From an uncultured Eubacteriales bacterium (GTDB taxonomy: Bacteria; Bacillota; Clostridia; Peptostreptococcales; Anaerovoracaceae): a stretch of DNA of 8,228 bases. Of the stretch, positions 1 to 5,818 are shown one piece after another. Each line of letters opens with the position of its first letter. The first letter of the stretch is position 1. The notes beneath the pieces were generated by a model. It saw only the letters and a list, made by a program, of their open reading frames with translations, searched no databases and was not told the origin of the DNA. The translations under genes and the position numbers were made by a program. Location of the stretch: assembly GCA_902797345.1 (NCBI GenBank), contig CADBSL010000004.1, positions 1-8,228 on the forward strand, in the 5' to 3' direction.

Positions 1-237
1 CCGCTGGAACTGACTCTGCGGGAATTTGAGCTGCTCAAATACCTGGCGGAACAGGAAAACCAGGTCTTCTCCCGGGAACAGCTCCTGGAGGAAGTCTGGG
101 GGTATGAATATTATGGAGACATCCGTACCGTTGACGTGACCATACGGCGGCTCCGGGAAAAAGTCGAAGACGACCCCAGCGAGCCGAAGTATATCCGAAC
201 AAAGAGAGGGATCGGCTACTATTTCAGACGGCCGTAA
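1..237 (+). CDS. walR: WalR-like OmpR/PhoB-family response regulator, C-terminal DNA-binding domain (5' truncated by window)
   Basis: The open frame enters from the window edge and ends at TAA 235-237, leaving 78 residues of a protein family usually about 230 long. What is visible is an OmpR/PhoB winged-helix domain. LTLREFELLKYLAE is the first helix. SREQLLEEVWGYEYYGD and RTVDVTIRRLREKVEDDP cover the transactivation loop and recognition helix. IRTKRGIGYYF is the C-terminal wing hairpin. The VWGYEYYGDIRTVDVTIRRLREK stretch closely resembles B. subtilis WalR (YycF), and the receiver domain lies outside the window. The protein is expected to bind promoters of autolysin and wall-metabolism genes when phosphorylated by the kinase that begins 9 bases downstream. 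Family and function are secure. The WalR assignment, rather than a PhoP-like paralogue, rests on the recognition-helix similarity and the partner kinase. Confidence 0.88.
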   Translation, partial: PLELTLREFELLKYLAEQENQVFSREQLLEEVWGYEYYGDIRTVDVTIRRLREKVEDDPSEPKYIRTKRGIGYYFRRP

Positions 238-246
238 GGAATCTAT

Positions 247-2064
247 ATGTGGAAAAAGGGAAGCGTAGGCCGACGGCTCATCACGATCTATTTCCTGCTG
301 GTTTTCATCGCCCTGACTATCGTCGGGGTCTTTATTATCCAACAGCTGGAAGCCTACCACATGGAAAATACCCGAAACAGTCTCACCAAAGTTGCCGAGG
401 AAGGCGTGTTGAAGAGCCTCAGCGCTTACTACTCTCTGGACGAATTCCAAAGCGATATACAAACCAATATCGACACCTGGTACTCCGCTGTCCAAGAGGA
501 GATTTTTGTCGTGGATCCGAGGCTGAAGATCGTGGCCGCCAGCAACACCACCTTCGTGGACGAGTCGGCGGTGGGAAGCCTGGACGAGGCGTTGATCACC
601 CGGGCCCTGTCCGGTGAGACCGCGGAAAGCGACGGCGTCAGCGGCACCCAGGAGATCCGGGTAAAGAACATGGCCTTTCCCATCGTCAATTACGAAGGAG
701 ACACCACCGGTGTCCTGTATATGAGAAAAGACCTGACGGAGATCTATGAGACCTTAAGGCAGTCCATGCGGATCTTCATCCAGGCGATGATCGTGGCGTT
801 GATCGTGACGATCATTCTGGGCGTACTCATCTCCCGGGGGATCACCCGCCCCATCAACCAGCTGACCCGACGGACGGAAGCCATGTCCCGGGGGGACTTC
901 AAGGAGAGGGTGGACGTCCAGTCCGATGACGAGATCGGCCGGCTGGGGGCCTCCTTCAACCGGATGGCCGACCAGCTGGAAAAGAACATGAAGGAGATCT
1001 CCGATGAGAAAAACAAGCTGGAGCTGGTGCTGAAGACCATGGCGGATGGATTGATCGCCGTGGACTACAGCGGCCGGATCATCCAGATCAACTCCGCCGC
1101 CCTGGATATCCTGGAGGTGACGGAGGAATATGCCCTGAACCGGGATTACAGCTCCATGATCCGGGGGCTCTGCCCGGCATTGACCCTGGGGAGCCTGCGG
1201 GCCCAGACCCTGGAGATGGACGGGGCGAACCTCAGCGGCAACGAGATCTTCGAATACAACGGGAAGGTGTATTTCGCCCGGTATGAGACCCTGGACAAGA
1301 AGAGGAGTTCCGAGGTCAGCCTGGTGGTGATCCTGCAGGATATCACCGAACGGCAGAAACTGGAGAGCATGCAGAAGGACTTCGTGGCCAACGTGTCCCA
1401 CGAGCTGAATACACCGCTGACCACCATCAAAAGCTACACCGAGACCATGCTGGACTCCGAAGGGGTCCTGGAACAGGAGGACCTGGTCCGGCAGTTCCTG
1501 TCGGTCATCGACAGCGAGGCGGACCGGATGAGCCGGCTGGTGAAGGACCTGCTGCAGCTGTCCCGGCTAGAGTCTCAACGGGAGACCTGGCACAAGTCCG
1601 TCCAGAACGTGACCCGGCTGGTGGAAAGCGTGATCCAGAAGAACCGGATCAACGCCAGCAACAAGAACCAGCAGCTGAATTCCCTGTTCGACCCGAAACA
1701 GGAGCTGCCGGCTTATGTGGACCCGGACAAGATCGAGCAGGTGCTGCTGAATATCCTCAGCAACTCCATCAAATATACGGAGGCCGGAGGCCGGATCGAT
1801 GTGGATGCCCTGAAGCGGGGCGACGATATCTATATCACCGTCCGGGACAACGGCATCGGCATCGCCGAAAAAGAAATGTCCCGGCTCTTTGAACGGTTCT
1901 ACCGGGTGGACAAGGCCCGGTCCCGCTCCATGGGCAGCGGTACCGGTCTGGGATTGTCCATCGCCAAACAGATCGTGGAAGAGCACGAAGGGACCATTTC
2001 CATTGAAAGTAAGGAAGGGAAGGGGACAGCGGTCACCATTCGCCTGCCCCTGTACCATGCATAA
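247..2064 (+). CDS. walK: WalK-like sensor histidine kinase (cell-wall two-component system)
   Basis: A 605-residue membrane kinase, close to the usual WalK length. The order is TM1 (about 11-32), an extracytoplasmic PAS/Cache-like sensor (about 33-174), TM2 (about 176-196), HAMP (about 197-249, with P202 and DDEIGRLGASFNRM), a cytoplasmic PAS (about 256-370), the HisKA dimerisation domain and a HATPase_c domain. The phospho-acceptor is His385 in SHELNTPLT. N-box asparagines are N502 and N506, the G1 box is DNGIGI (D534), the F-box is LFERFYR (548-552 core) and the G2 box is GTGLGL (565-570). All catalytic boxes look intact. It should autophosphorylate and pass phosphate to the upstream regulator in response to wall or lipid II status. 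The start ATG follows AAGGAA (236-241), which overlaps the regulator's stop codon. One oddity is that the H-box has Asn388 where Arg or Lys is usual. No yycH/yycI genes follow; a small unknown membrane gene does. Confidence 0.9.
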   Translation: MWKKGSVGRRLITIYFLLVFIALTIVGVFIIQQLEAYHMENTRNSLTKVAEEGVLKSLSAYYSLDEFQSDIQTNIDTWYSAVQEEIFVVDPRLKIVAASNTTFVDESAVGSLDEALITRALSGETAESDGVSGTQEIRVKNMAFPIVNYEGDTTGVLYMRKDLTEIYETLRQSMRIFIQAMIVALIVTIILGVLISRGITRPINQLTRRTEAMSRGDFKERVDVQSDDEIGRLGASFNRMADQLEKNMKEISDEKNKLELVLKTMADGLIAVDYSGRIIQINSAALDILEVTEEYALNRDYSSMIRGLCPALTLGSLRAQTLEMDGANLSGNEIFEYNGKVYFARYETLDKKRSSEVSLVVILQDITERQKLESMQKDFVANVSHELNTPLTTIKSYTETMLDSEGVLEQEDLVRQFLSVIDSEADRMSRLVKDLLQLSRLESQRETWHKSVQNVTRLVESVIQKNRINASNKNQQLNSLFDPKQELPAYVDPDKIEQVLLNILSNSIKYTEAGGRIDVDALKRGDDIYITVRDNGIGIAEKEMSRLFERFYRVDKARSRSMGSGTGLGLSIAKQIVEEHEGTISIESKEGKGTAVTIRLPLYHA

Positions 2065-2065
2065 C

Positions 2066-2073
2066 GGGAGGAG
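2066..2073 (+). promoter_or_regulatory. Shine-Dalgarno site of the small membrane protein gene
   Basis: GGGAGGAG lies 6-7 bases before ATG 2080, in the short gap after the walK stop. This strong site is the main support for treating the short downstream frame as a real gene. Confidence 0.75.
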
Positions 2074-2079
2074 ATCACG

Positions 2080-2301
2080 ATGATCATCAAATTCATCCTG
2101 GTATTGCTGCTTTGCGTACCCCTGGTTTTTATCATGTACCTGGCAGTGAAGAATCTGGTGAATAATCTGAAGGCCCAGGAAAGACGGGCAGACCAGCTTC
2201 GGAAAAAGAAGGAGCGGATGAAAAAGGACGAAATGTTCGGCCTCAGACGTCCCGCGTCTTCCCGCCCGGCGGAACCTCCCCACCCCGGAGAGGTGAGGTA
2301 G
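2080..2301 (+). CDS. Small single-pass membrane protein of unknown function (73 aa)
   Basis: I do not recognise a family. The 73-residue product has one strong transmembrane helix (about residues 3-23, IKFILVLLLCVPLVFIMYLAV). A highly charged, predicted helical or coiled stretch follows (about 28-50, NNLKAQERRADQLRKKKERM), then a Pro/Ser/Arg tail (about 55-73, LRRPASSRPAEPPHPGEVR). Dense positive charge after the helix suggests a cytoplasmic C-terminus by the positive-inside rule. C12 lies in LLLC, which is not a convincing lipobox. The gene sits 15 bases after walK and 3 bases before holB, with a strong Shine-Dalgarno site, so it should be co-transcribed with both. Its place after walK is where Bacilli carry yycH/yycI, which encode membrane regulators of WalK, but there is no sequence resemblance. 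A role with WalK is inference from position only. It could equally be an unrelated small clostridial protein. Confidence 0.7.
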   Translation: MIIKFILVLLLCVPLVFIMYLAVKNLVNNLKAQERRADQLRKKKERMKKDEMFGLRRPASSRPAEPPHPGEVR

Positions 2302-2304
2302 GAC

Positions 2305-3288
2305 ATGAAATTTTCGGAATTTGTGGGAAACCGGGACAGCGCAGCCCGGCTGAAGGACCGGATCCGGCAGGGGACCTCTTTCCATGCCTATCTGATCGAC
2401 GGCCCGGACGGCATCGGCAAGCGCCGGCTGGCCTATACGGCGGCCCAGGCGAAGATGTGCGAAGACCCCCGGGACGGAGAGCCCTGCGGGGAATGCCCGG
2501 CCTGTAAGAAAGTCATGGGCGGCAATCACGCCGACCTTCATTATATCACCACCGACGGCAGCAGCATCAAAGACGAACAGATCGAAGGGATCCAGGGGAT
2601 CCTGTTTTCCAAGCCCTTTGACGGGGACAATACCATCCTCATCATCGACAAGGCGGATACCATGACCCCCCGGGCCCAGAACCGGCTGCTCAAGACGCTG
2701 GAGGAACCGGCCCCCACCGTCAGCGTATTTTTGCTGACGGAAAAGCGCAGCGATATCCTGCCTACCATCCTTTCCCGAAGTGTCGGCATCCGTCTGAAAC
2801 CGGCGGAAACGGAGGAGATCCGGACCTTCCTGGTGGAAGAGAAGGGGATCCCGGAAAAGGAAGCGGAGCTGGCGGCGGCTTATGCCGGCGGCTGTCCCGG
2901 GAAGGCAGTCCGCCTGCTTCAGGACGAGGATTTTCGGCAGCGGCGGGAGCGGAGCATCACCTGCGCCGAAGCTCTGGCGGAAGCGGGGTCTCTGCCGGAG
3001 TTCATGAAGACCCTGGAGGAGGACCTGACGGACAAGGATTCTTCTCTGGAATTCTTGGATATGGTAGTATTGTGGTACAGAGATCTGCTCCTGTTGGATC
3101 TGGGAGCGGGATCCGAAAAGATCATGAACCAGGATAAGATGGCAGAACTGGCCCGGGCCGGGGAGAGGGTCTCCCGGAAGCAGATCCTGCAGACCCTGGA
3201 AGAACTGGAAAAAGCAAAAAACGATATATGGATGAATGCCAATAAAGGGTATGCCATCCGGAATATGTTTTTGAAGATAAGAGGGTAA
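2305..3288 (+). CDS. holB: DNA polymerase III subunit delta' (clamp-loader subunit)
   Basis: A 327-residue AAA+ clamp-loader protein of typical delta' length. The start is KFSEFVGNRDSAARLKDRI, then a P-loop-like GPDGIGKRR (33-41). A four-cysteine zinc module follows with C52, C61, C64 and C67 (CGECPACKK), then the Walker-B-like ILIIDKADTM (111-120), QNRLLKTLEEP (125-135) and the sensor/arginine-finger region TILSRSV (154-160, R158). A helical C-terminal collar domain completes it. The SRC motif usual in clamp loaders reads SRS here. The P-loop lysine K39 is followed by Arg rather than Ser/Thr, which fits a structural subunit that does not hydrolyse ATP itself. It works with delta and DnaX to load the beta clamp at the replication fork. 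Its Shine-Dalgarno (GGAGAGGTGAGG, 2287-2298) lies inside the end of the preceding small gene, implying tight coupling. holB followed by ricT is the standard Bacillota order. Confidence 0.92.
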   Translation: MKFSEFVGNRDSAARLKDRIRQGTSFHAYLIDGPDGIGKRRLAYTAAQAKMCEDPRDGEPCGECPACKKVMGGNHADLHYITTDGSSIKDEQIEGIQGILFSKPFDGDNTILIIDKADTMTPRAQNRLLKTLEEPAPTVSVFLLTEKRSDILPTILSRSVGIRLKPAETEEIRTFLVEEKGIPEKEAELAAAYAGGCPGKAVRLLQDEDFRQRRERSITCAEALAEAGSLPEFMKTLEEDLTDKDSSLEFLDMVVLWYRDLLLLDLGAGSEKIMNQDKMAELARAGERVSRKQILQTLEELEKAKNDIWMNANKGYAIRNMFLKIRG

Positions 3289-3293
3289 ACGAA

Positions 3294-4181
3294 ATGGTCA
3301 AAGTAACAAGTATCAGATTTAAAAAGGCCGGAAAGATCTATTATTTCGATCCGGCGGGATTCGACCCGAAAAAGGGCGACCACGTTATCGTGGAGACGGC
3401 CCGGGGTCTGGAATACGGAGAAGTGATGGAGGACGTGAAATCCGTCCCGAAGGAGAAAGTCGTTTCTCCCCTGAAAAAGGTCCTGAGGATCGCTACGGAC
3501 GAGGATACCAAACGGTATCAGGACAATATGAAAAACAAAGACAAGGCCATGGCCATCTGTCAGGAAAAGATCAATAAGCACAAGCTGGAAATGAACCTGA
3601 TCGACGTGGAGTACACCTTTGACAAGACGAAGATCATCTTCTACTTCGCCGCCGACGGAAGAGTCGATTTCCGGGAGCTGGTAAAGGATCTGGCGGGGGT
3701 CTTCAAGATGCGGATCGAGCTGAGGCAGATCGGCGTCCGGGACGAGGCCAAGATGATCGGAGGCATCGGGACCTGCGGCAAGGCCCTGTGCTGCCACACC
3801 TGGCTGTCAGACTTCGAGCCGGTCTCCATCAAAATGGCCAAGGTCCAGGGACTGTCCCTGAATCCGGCGAAGATCTCCGGCATCTGCGGCCGGTTGATGT
3901 GCTGCCTGAAATATGAAAACGACGTCTACGTCCAGATGAAGAAGCATATGCCGGAAGTGGGGGATCGGGTCCGGATCGGCGGGCAGTACGCCCAGGTCCT
4001 GGAGACCAATATCCTCAAGCAGACCGTCAAGGTGAAATACATCAGCAAGGGCGACGACGACCGGAACAACGACGAATATTTCACCGTCAGCAAGAAAGAG
4101 ATCGAGAAGATCGAACGGCGGCGGGACAACAATAAAAAGGATGAAGAGATCACGGCAGATATCAAGGAGCTGCTGGATTGA
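3294..4181 (+). CDS. ricT: RicT / YaaT, PSP1 C-terminal-domain protein
   Basis: A 295-residue PSP1-family protein matching the usual RicT/YaaT length. The N-terminal part (VTSIRFKKAGKIYYFDPAGF) leads into the PSP1 domain. The diagnostic cysteine-rich block comprises C161, C166 and C167 (GTCGKALCCHTWL) and C198, C203 and C204 (GICGRLMCCLKYE). In B. subtilis, RicT with RicA and RicF forms an Fe-S-containing complex that stimulates RNase Y-dependent mRNA maturation and affects sporulation, competence and biofilm formation. The cysteines seen here are the likely cluster ligands. The C-terminus is a charged Lys/Glu/Asp tail (about 253-295). The gene begins 5 bases after holB with a modest GAGGG site (3281-3285) and overlaps the next gene by one base. 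ricA and ricF are not in the window. Family identification is very secure; the function is transferred from B. subtilis. Confidence 0.93.
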   Translation: MVKVTSIRFKKAGKIYYFDPAGFDPKKGDHVIVETARGLEYGEVMEDVKSVPKEKVVSPLKKVLRIATDEDTKRYQDNMKNKDKAMAICQEKINKHKLEMNLIDVEYTFDKTKIIFYFAADGRVDFRELVKDLAGVFKMRIELRQIGVRDEAKMIGGIGTCGKALCCHTWLSDFEPVSIKMAKVQGLSLNPAKISGICGRLMCCLKYENDVYVQMKKHMPEVGDRVRIGGQYAQVLETNILKQTVKVKYISKGDDDRNNDEYFTVSKKEIEKIERRRDNNKKDEEITADIKELLD

Positions 4182-4183
4182 TG
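4164..4183 (+). promoter_or_regulatory. Shine-Dalgarno and alternative starts of the methyltransferase gene
   Basis: AAGGAG (4164-4169) lies inside the end of ricT. Two start codons follow in one frame: TTG 4178-4180 (8-base spacing) and ATG 4181-4183 (11-base spacing), the latter sharing its A with the ricT stop TGA 4179-4181. ATG is preferred on codon strength and TTG on spacing. The choice changes the protein by one residue. Confidence 0.6.
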
Positions 4184-4909
4184 GAAGATAAGACGATCCG
4201 GATCGACGATACCGGCTTTGGCGGATATCGGCTGGTCCAGAACCCCCGGTGGTTCTGCTATGGAGTGGATGCGGTGCTGATCGCGGACTTTGCGAAGATG
4301 AAAAAGGGTGCGAAGGCGGCGGATCTGGGCACCGGCACCGGGATCATCCCCCTGATCCTGAAGCACAAATACGACCCGGAGCAGGTCTTTGCGGTGGAGG
4401 TCCAGCCGGAGGTGGCGGAACTGGCCCGGAAGACCGTGGCGATCAATGATCTGCAGGAGTGCATCCGGGTGGTCGAAGGGAACGTGAAAACAGCCGCAGA
4501 TCTCATCGGCAAAGGCACGCTGGATGCGGTGGTGACGAACCCTCCCTATGTGACCCGGGGCGCAGGGATCCCCGGCGGGGATCCGGTGAAGAACACCGCC
4601 CGGCAGGAGACGGAAGGGTCTCTGGAGGATTTTGTCCGCTGCGCGGCAGACCTTTTGAAGGAAAAAGGGGACTTTTACATGATCCACCGACCCGCAAGGC
4701 TGGCGGATGTGGTGGAGACCTGCCGGAAGTTCCGGCTGGAGCCCAAGGAAATGCAGTTCGTCCAGCCCCGGGAGGGCAAGGCCCCCAACATCTTCCTGAT
4801 CCACTGCGTCAAGTACGGCGGACCGGAATTGAGATTCCTGGATCCGATCTGCGTCTACGATGCAGAGGGCAACTATACCAAAGAGATCCTGAGTATTTAC
4901 GAAAGATAA
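4181..4909 (+). CDS. trmN6: TrmN6/YabB-type tRNA1(Val) adenine N6-methyltransferase
   Basis: A 242-residue class I SAM-dependent methyltransferase. The SAM-binding motif is DLGTGTGIIPL (48-58), the acidic motif II region is VFAVEVQPEVAELA, and the catalytic motif IV is NPPY (120-123), typical of enzymes that methylate exocyclic amines of adenine or glutamine. The early stretch GFGGYRLVQNPRWFCYGVDAVLIADF is characteristic of YabB/TrmN6 proteins, which methylate N6 of A37 in valine tRNA. In B. subtilis yabB also lies just after the holB-yaaT genes (with yabA between), which supports the assignment. The gene is the last of the + strand operon and ends directly before a terminator. The usual followers yazA (GIY-YIG) and yabC/rsmI are absent. 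The exact tRNA substrate is inferred from family membership. Confidence 0.85.
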   Translation: MEDKTIRIDDTGFGGYRLVQNPRWFCYGVDAVLIADFAKMKKGAKAADLGTGTGIIPLILKHKYDPEQVFAVEVQPEVAELARKTVAINDLQECIRVVEGNVKTAADLIGKGTLDAVVTNPPYVTRGAGIPGGDPVKNTARQETEGSLEDFVRCAADLLKEKGDFYMIHRPARLADVVETCRKFRLEPKEMQFVQPREGKAPNIFLIHCVKYGGPELRFLDPICVYDAEGNYTKEILSIYER

Positions 4910-4949
4910 AAAAAGAAACCGGGCAATGCCAGCCCGGTTTCGGTTTTTT
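4908..4949. terminator. Bidirectional intrinsic terminator between convergent operons
   Basis: A perfect 10-bp stem, GAAACCGGGC (4915-4924) with GCCCGGTTTC (4932-4941), encloses a 7-base loop. It is followed by six T (4944-4949) on the + strand and preceded by seven A (4908-4914), which give a U-tract for transcripts on the - strand. It lies between the methyltransferase stop and the abrB stop, so it can end both operons. Confidence 0.92.
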
Positions 4950-4952
4950 GGT

Positions 4953-5195
4953 TTACAGTTTTTTCAGCTCTGCTACGCAGTCGGCACAGATGTTTTTGTT
5001 TTTGATACGTTTCATATCCTTTGTGCCGCCACAGAAGATACAAGCCGGTGTGTACTTTTTCAGAACGATGCATTCTTCATCTACGAAGATTTCCAAAGGA
5101 TCTTTGATCTCGATATCCAGTGTACGTCTCAGTTCGATCGGAAGAACGATTCTACCCAGTTCGTCTACTTTTCTTACAATACCTGTTGCTTTCAT
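4953..5195 (-). CDS. abrB: AbrB/SpoVT-family transition-state transcriptional regulator with CxxC-CxxC tail
   Basis: An 80-residue protein whose N-terminal half (KATGIVRKVDELGRIVLPIE to LEIFVDEECIVLKKY, residues 2-48) is a swapped-hairpin AbrB DNA-binding domain, nearly the B. subtilis AbrB pattern including R8, R15, R23 and R24. The C-terminal part is different: C52-x2-C55 and C70-x2-C73 (CIFCGG...ICADC) look like a small zinc-binding knuckle replacing the B. subtilis multimerisation domain. AbrB proteins bind flexible AT-rich promoter DNA and repress stationary-phase genes. The start ATG has an excellent site, AAGGAGG (5205-5211), spaced by 9 bases. It overlaps the upstream gene's stop by 4 bases (ATGA). 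It is convergent with the trmN6 operon, as abrB is convergent to the yabB-yabC genes in B. subtilis. Codon use differs from the neighbours: its five Arg codons are AGA or CGT and never CGG, suggesting high expression. Confidence 0.92.
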   Translation of the reverse strand: MKATGIVRKVDELGRIVLPIELRRTLDIEIKDPLEIFVDEECIVLKKYTPACIFCGGTKDMKRIKNKNICADCVAELKKL

Positions 5196-5608
5196 TCGTC
5201 AGCTCCTCCTTGTTTCTCGGCTTCGTCGTCTACAGTGTTTTCCGAGCTTTCCCTCAACGGGTCCTCCTCTTCGATAACACCCCTGGTTTTTCGATCCTGG
5301 ATGAGCTCCATGATGATCTTGATGGCGCCTGCCACGGAGGTCGCCTGCCCTACGATGCCCACCGGACCTTTTACGGAAGTTACCAGAGAAGAAGTCACAT
5401 CCATCACATCGCCCACAATGGCTTCTGCGGATGTGGTGCTTTTCGCGGCTGAATCGGTGATCGTTTCCACGTTTTCCATCACTTTAACCAATCGTTTGAT
5501 CGAAGGAATCAGATGTCGGATCAGATTGATGCAGTAAAGCAGCAAAATGAACAACGCAATCGAAATCAGAAGCATACATGTTTCCCCAAGTGTTAATGTA
5601 ATATTCAA
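5192..5608 (-). CDS. Small membrane-anchored protein of unknown function, coupled to abrB (TTG start)
   Basis: I do not recognise this gene with confidence. From the TTG at 5606-5608 it encodes 138 residues. There is an N-terminal transmembrane helix (about 11-30, CMLLISIALFILLLYCINLI), then a long helical stretch rich in Val, Thr, Ser and Ala (about 31-80, SIKRLVKVMENVETITDSAA and DVMDVTSSLVTSVKGPVG). A second, moderately hydrophobic segment follows (about 83-103) and an acidic tail (about 112-138, EEEDPLRESSENTVDDEAE). The layout resembles DUF948/YtxG-like proteins, but I cannot confirm this. Its stop overlaps the abrB start by 4 bases, so the two are probably translationally coupled. An in-frame ATG at 5630-5632 would add eight residues (MSKGGGGS), but its own upstream site is poor. 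The AAAGGAGG that reads as SKGG there is ideally placed as the Shine-Dalgarno for the TTG. Confidence 0.75.
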   Translation of the reverse strand: MNITLTLGETCMLLISIALFILLLYCINLIRHLIPSIKRLVKVMENVETITDSAAKSTTSAEAIVGDVMDVTSSLVTSVKGPVGIVGQATSVAGAIKIIMELIQDRKTRGVIEEEDPLRESSENTVDDEAEKQGGADE

Positions 5609-5626
5609 GGAACCACCCCCTCCTTT
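5606..5626 (-). promoter_or_regulatory. Shine-Dalgarno deciding a TTG start for the abrB-linked membrane protein
   Basis: On the - strand AAAGGAGG (5626-5619) lies 10 bases before TTG (5608-5606). The upstream in-frame ATG (5632-5630) has no comparable site and would lie only about 12 bases from the predicted transcript start, so TTG is favoured. Confidence 0.75.
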
Positions 5627-5650
5627 GCTCATGATTCACTGTGTCTCTCT

Positions 5651-5679
5651 ATTATCCCTTAAAATGGAAGAAAATACAA
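5651..5679 (-). promoter_or_regulatory. Predicted sigma-A promoter of the membrane protein-abrB operon
   Basis: Read on the - strand, TTGTAT (5679-5674) is the -35 and GATAAT (5656-5651) the -10, with a 17-base spacer. Transcription would start near 5644, about 35 bases before the TTG start. The -10 matches the consensus at five of six positions and the -35 at three of six. An AT-rich stretch lies directly upstream (5681-5708) and could act as an UP element. Confidence 0.6.
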
Positions 5680-5761
5680 CCTATTTTTTTTAATTTTTAT
5701 AATTTTTTCGTGCGTATTTACTGGAAATTACGCAGAACAACAGGGCATTTCCTATTTTCTA

Positions 5762-5790
5762 TTGATTTTTTCTCCATAGTGTGGTATTTT
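5762..5790 (+). promoter_or_regulatory. murA: Predicted sigma-A promoter of murA (extended -10)
   Basis: TTGATT (5762-5767) is separated by 17 bases from TATTTT (5785-5790), and a TG dinucleotide sits one base before the -10 (5782-5783). Transcription would start near 5797, giving a leader of about 44 bases before the GTG start of murA. Confidence 0.5.
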
Positions 5791-5818
5791 TTGTTATTAG
5801 AGATTCGAAAAATATAAA
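5791..5818 (+). promoter_or_regulatory. murA: Alternative or second murA promoter
   Basis: TTGTTA (5791-5796) and TATAAA (5813-5818) have a 16-base spacer. The -10 is better than that of the upstream candidate, but the start would fall near 5825, leaving the Shine-Dalgarno at the very 5' end of the transcript. The two candidates may be alternatives. Confidence 0.35.

Noticed and set aside
2107..2118. Possible lipobox (LLLC) in the small membrane protein
   Set aside because: The residues before Cys12 are all Leu, without the small Ala/Gly/Ser normally required at -1, and the hydrophobic segment continues well past the Cys as in a TM helix.
1567..2541. Long open frame on the - strand (324 codons) opposite walK, the small gene and holB
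   Set aside because: It spans three well-supported genes on the other strand. Its product is low-complexity (rich in His, Pro, Gly and Arg), it has no recognisable motif, and it arises from the high-GC antisense reading.
4459..5277. 272-codon + strand frame covering the end of trmN6, the terminator and abrB antisense
   Set aside because: It reads through a strong terminator and changes from Arg/Gly-rich to Phe/Ser-rich composition at the gene boundaries, so it is an accidental frame.
4926..5537. 203-codon + strand frame opposite abrB and the membrane protein gene
   Set aside because: It is antisense to two coupled genes with strong ribosome sites. It begins within the terminator loop and its product resembles no family I know.
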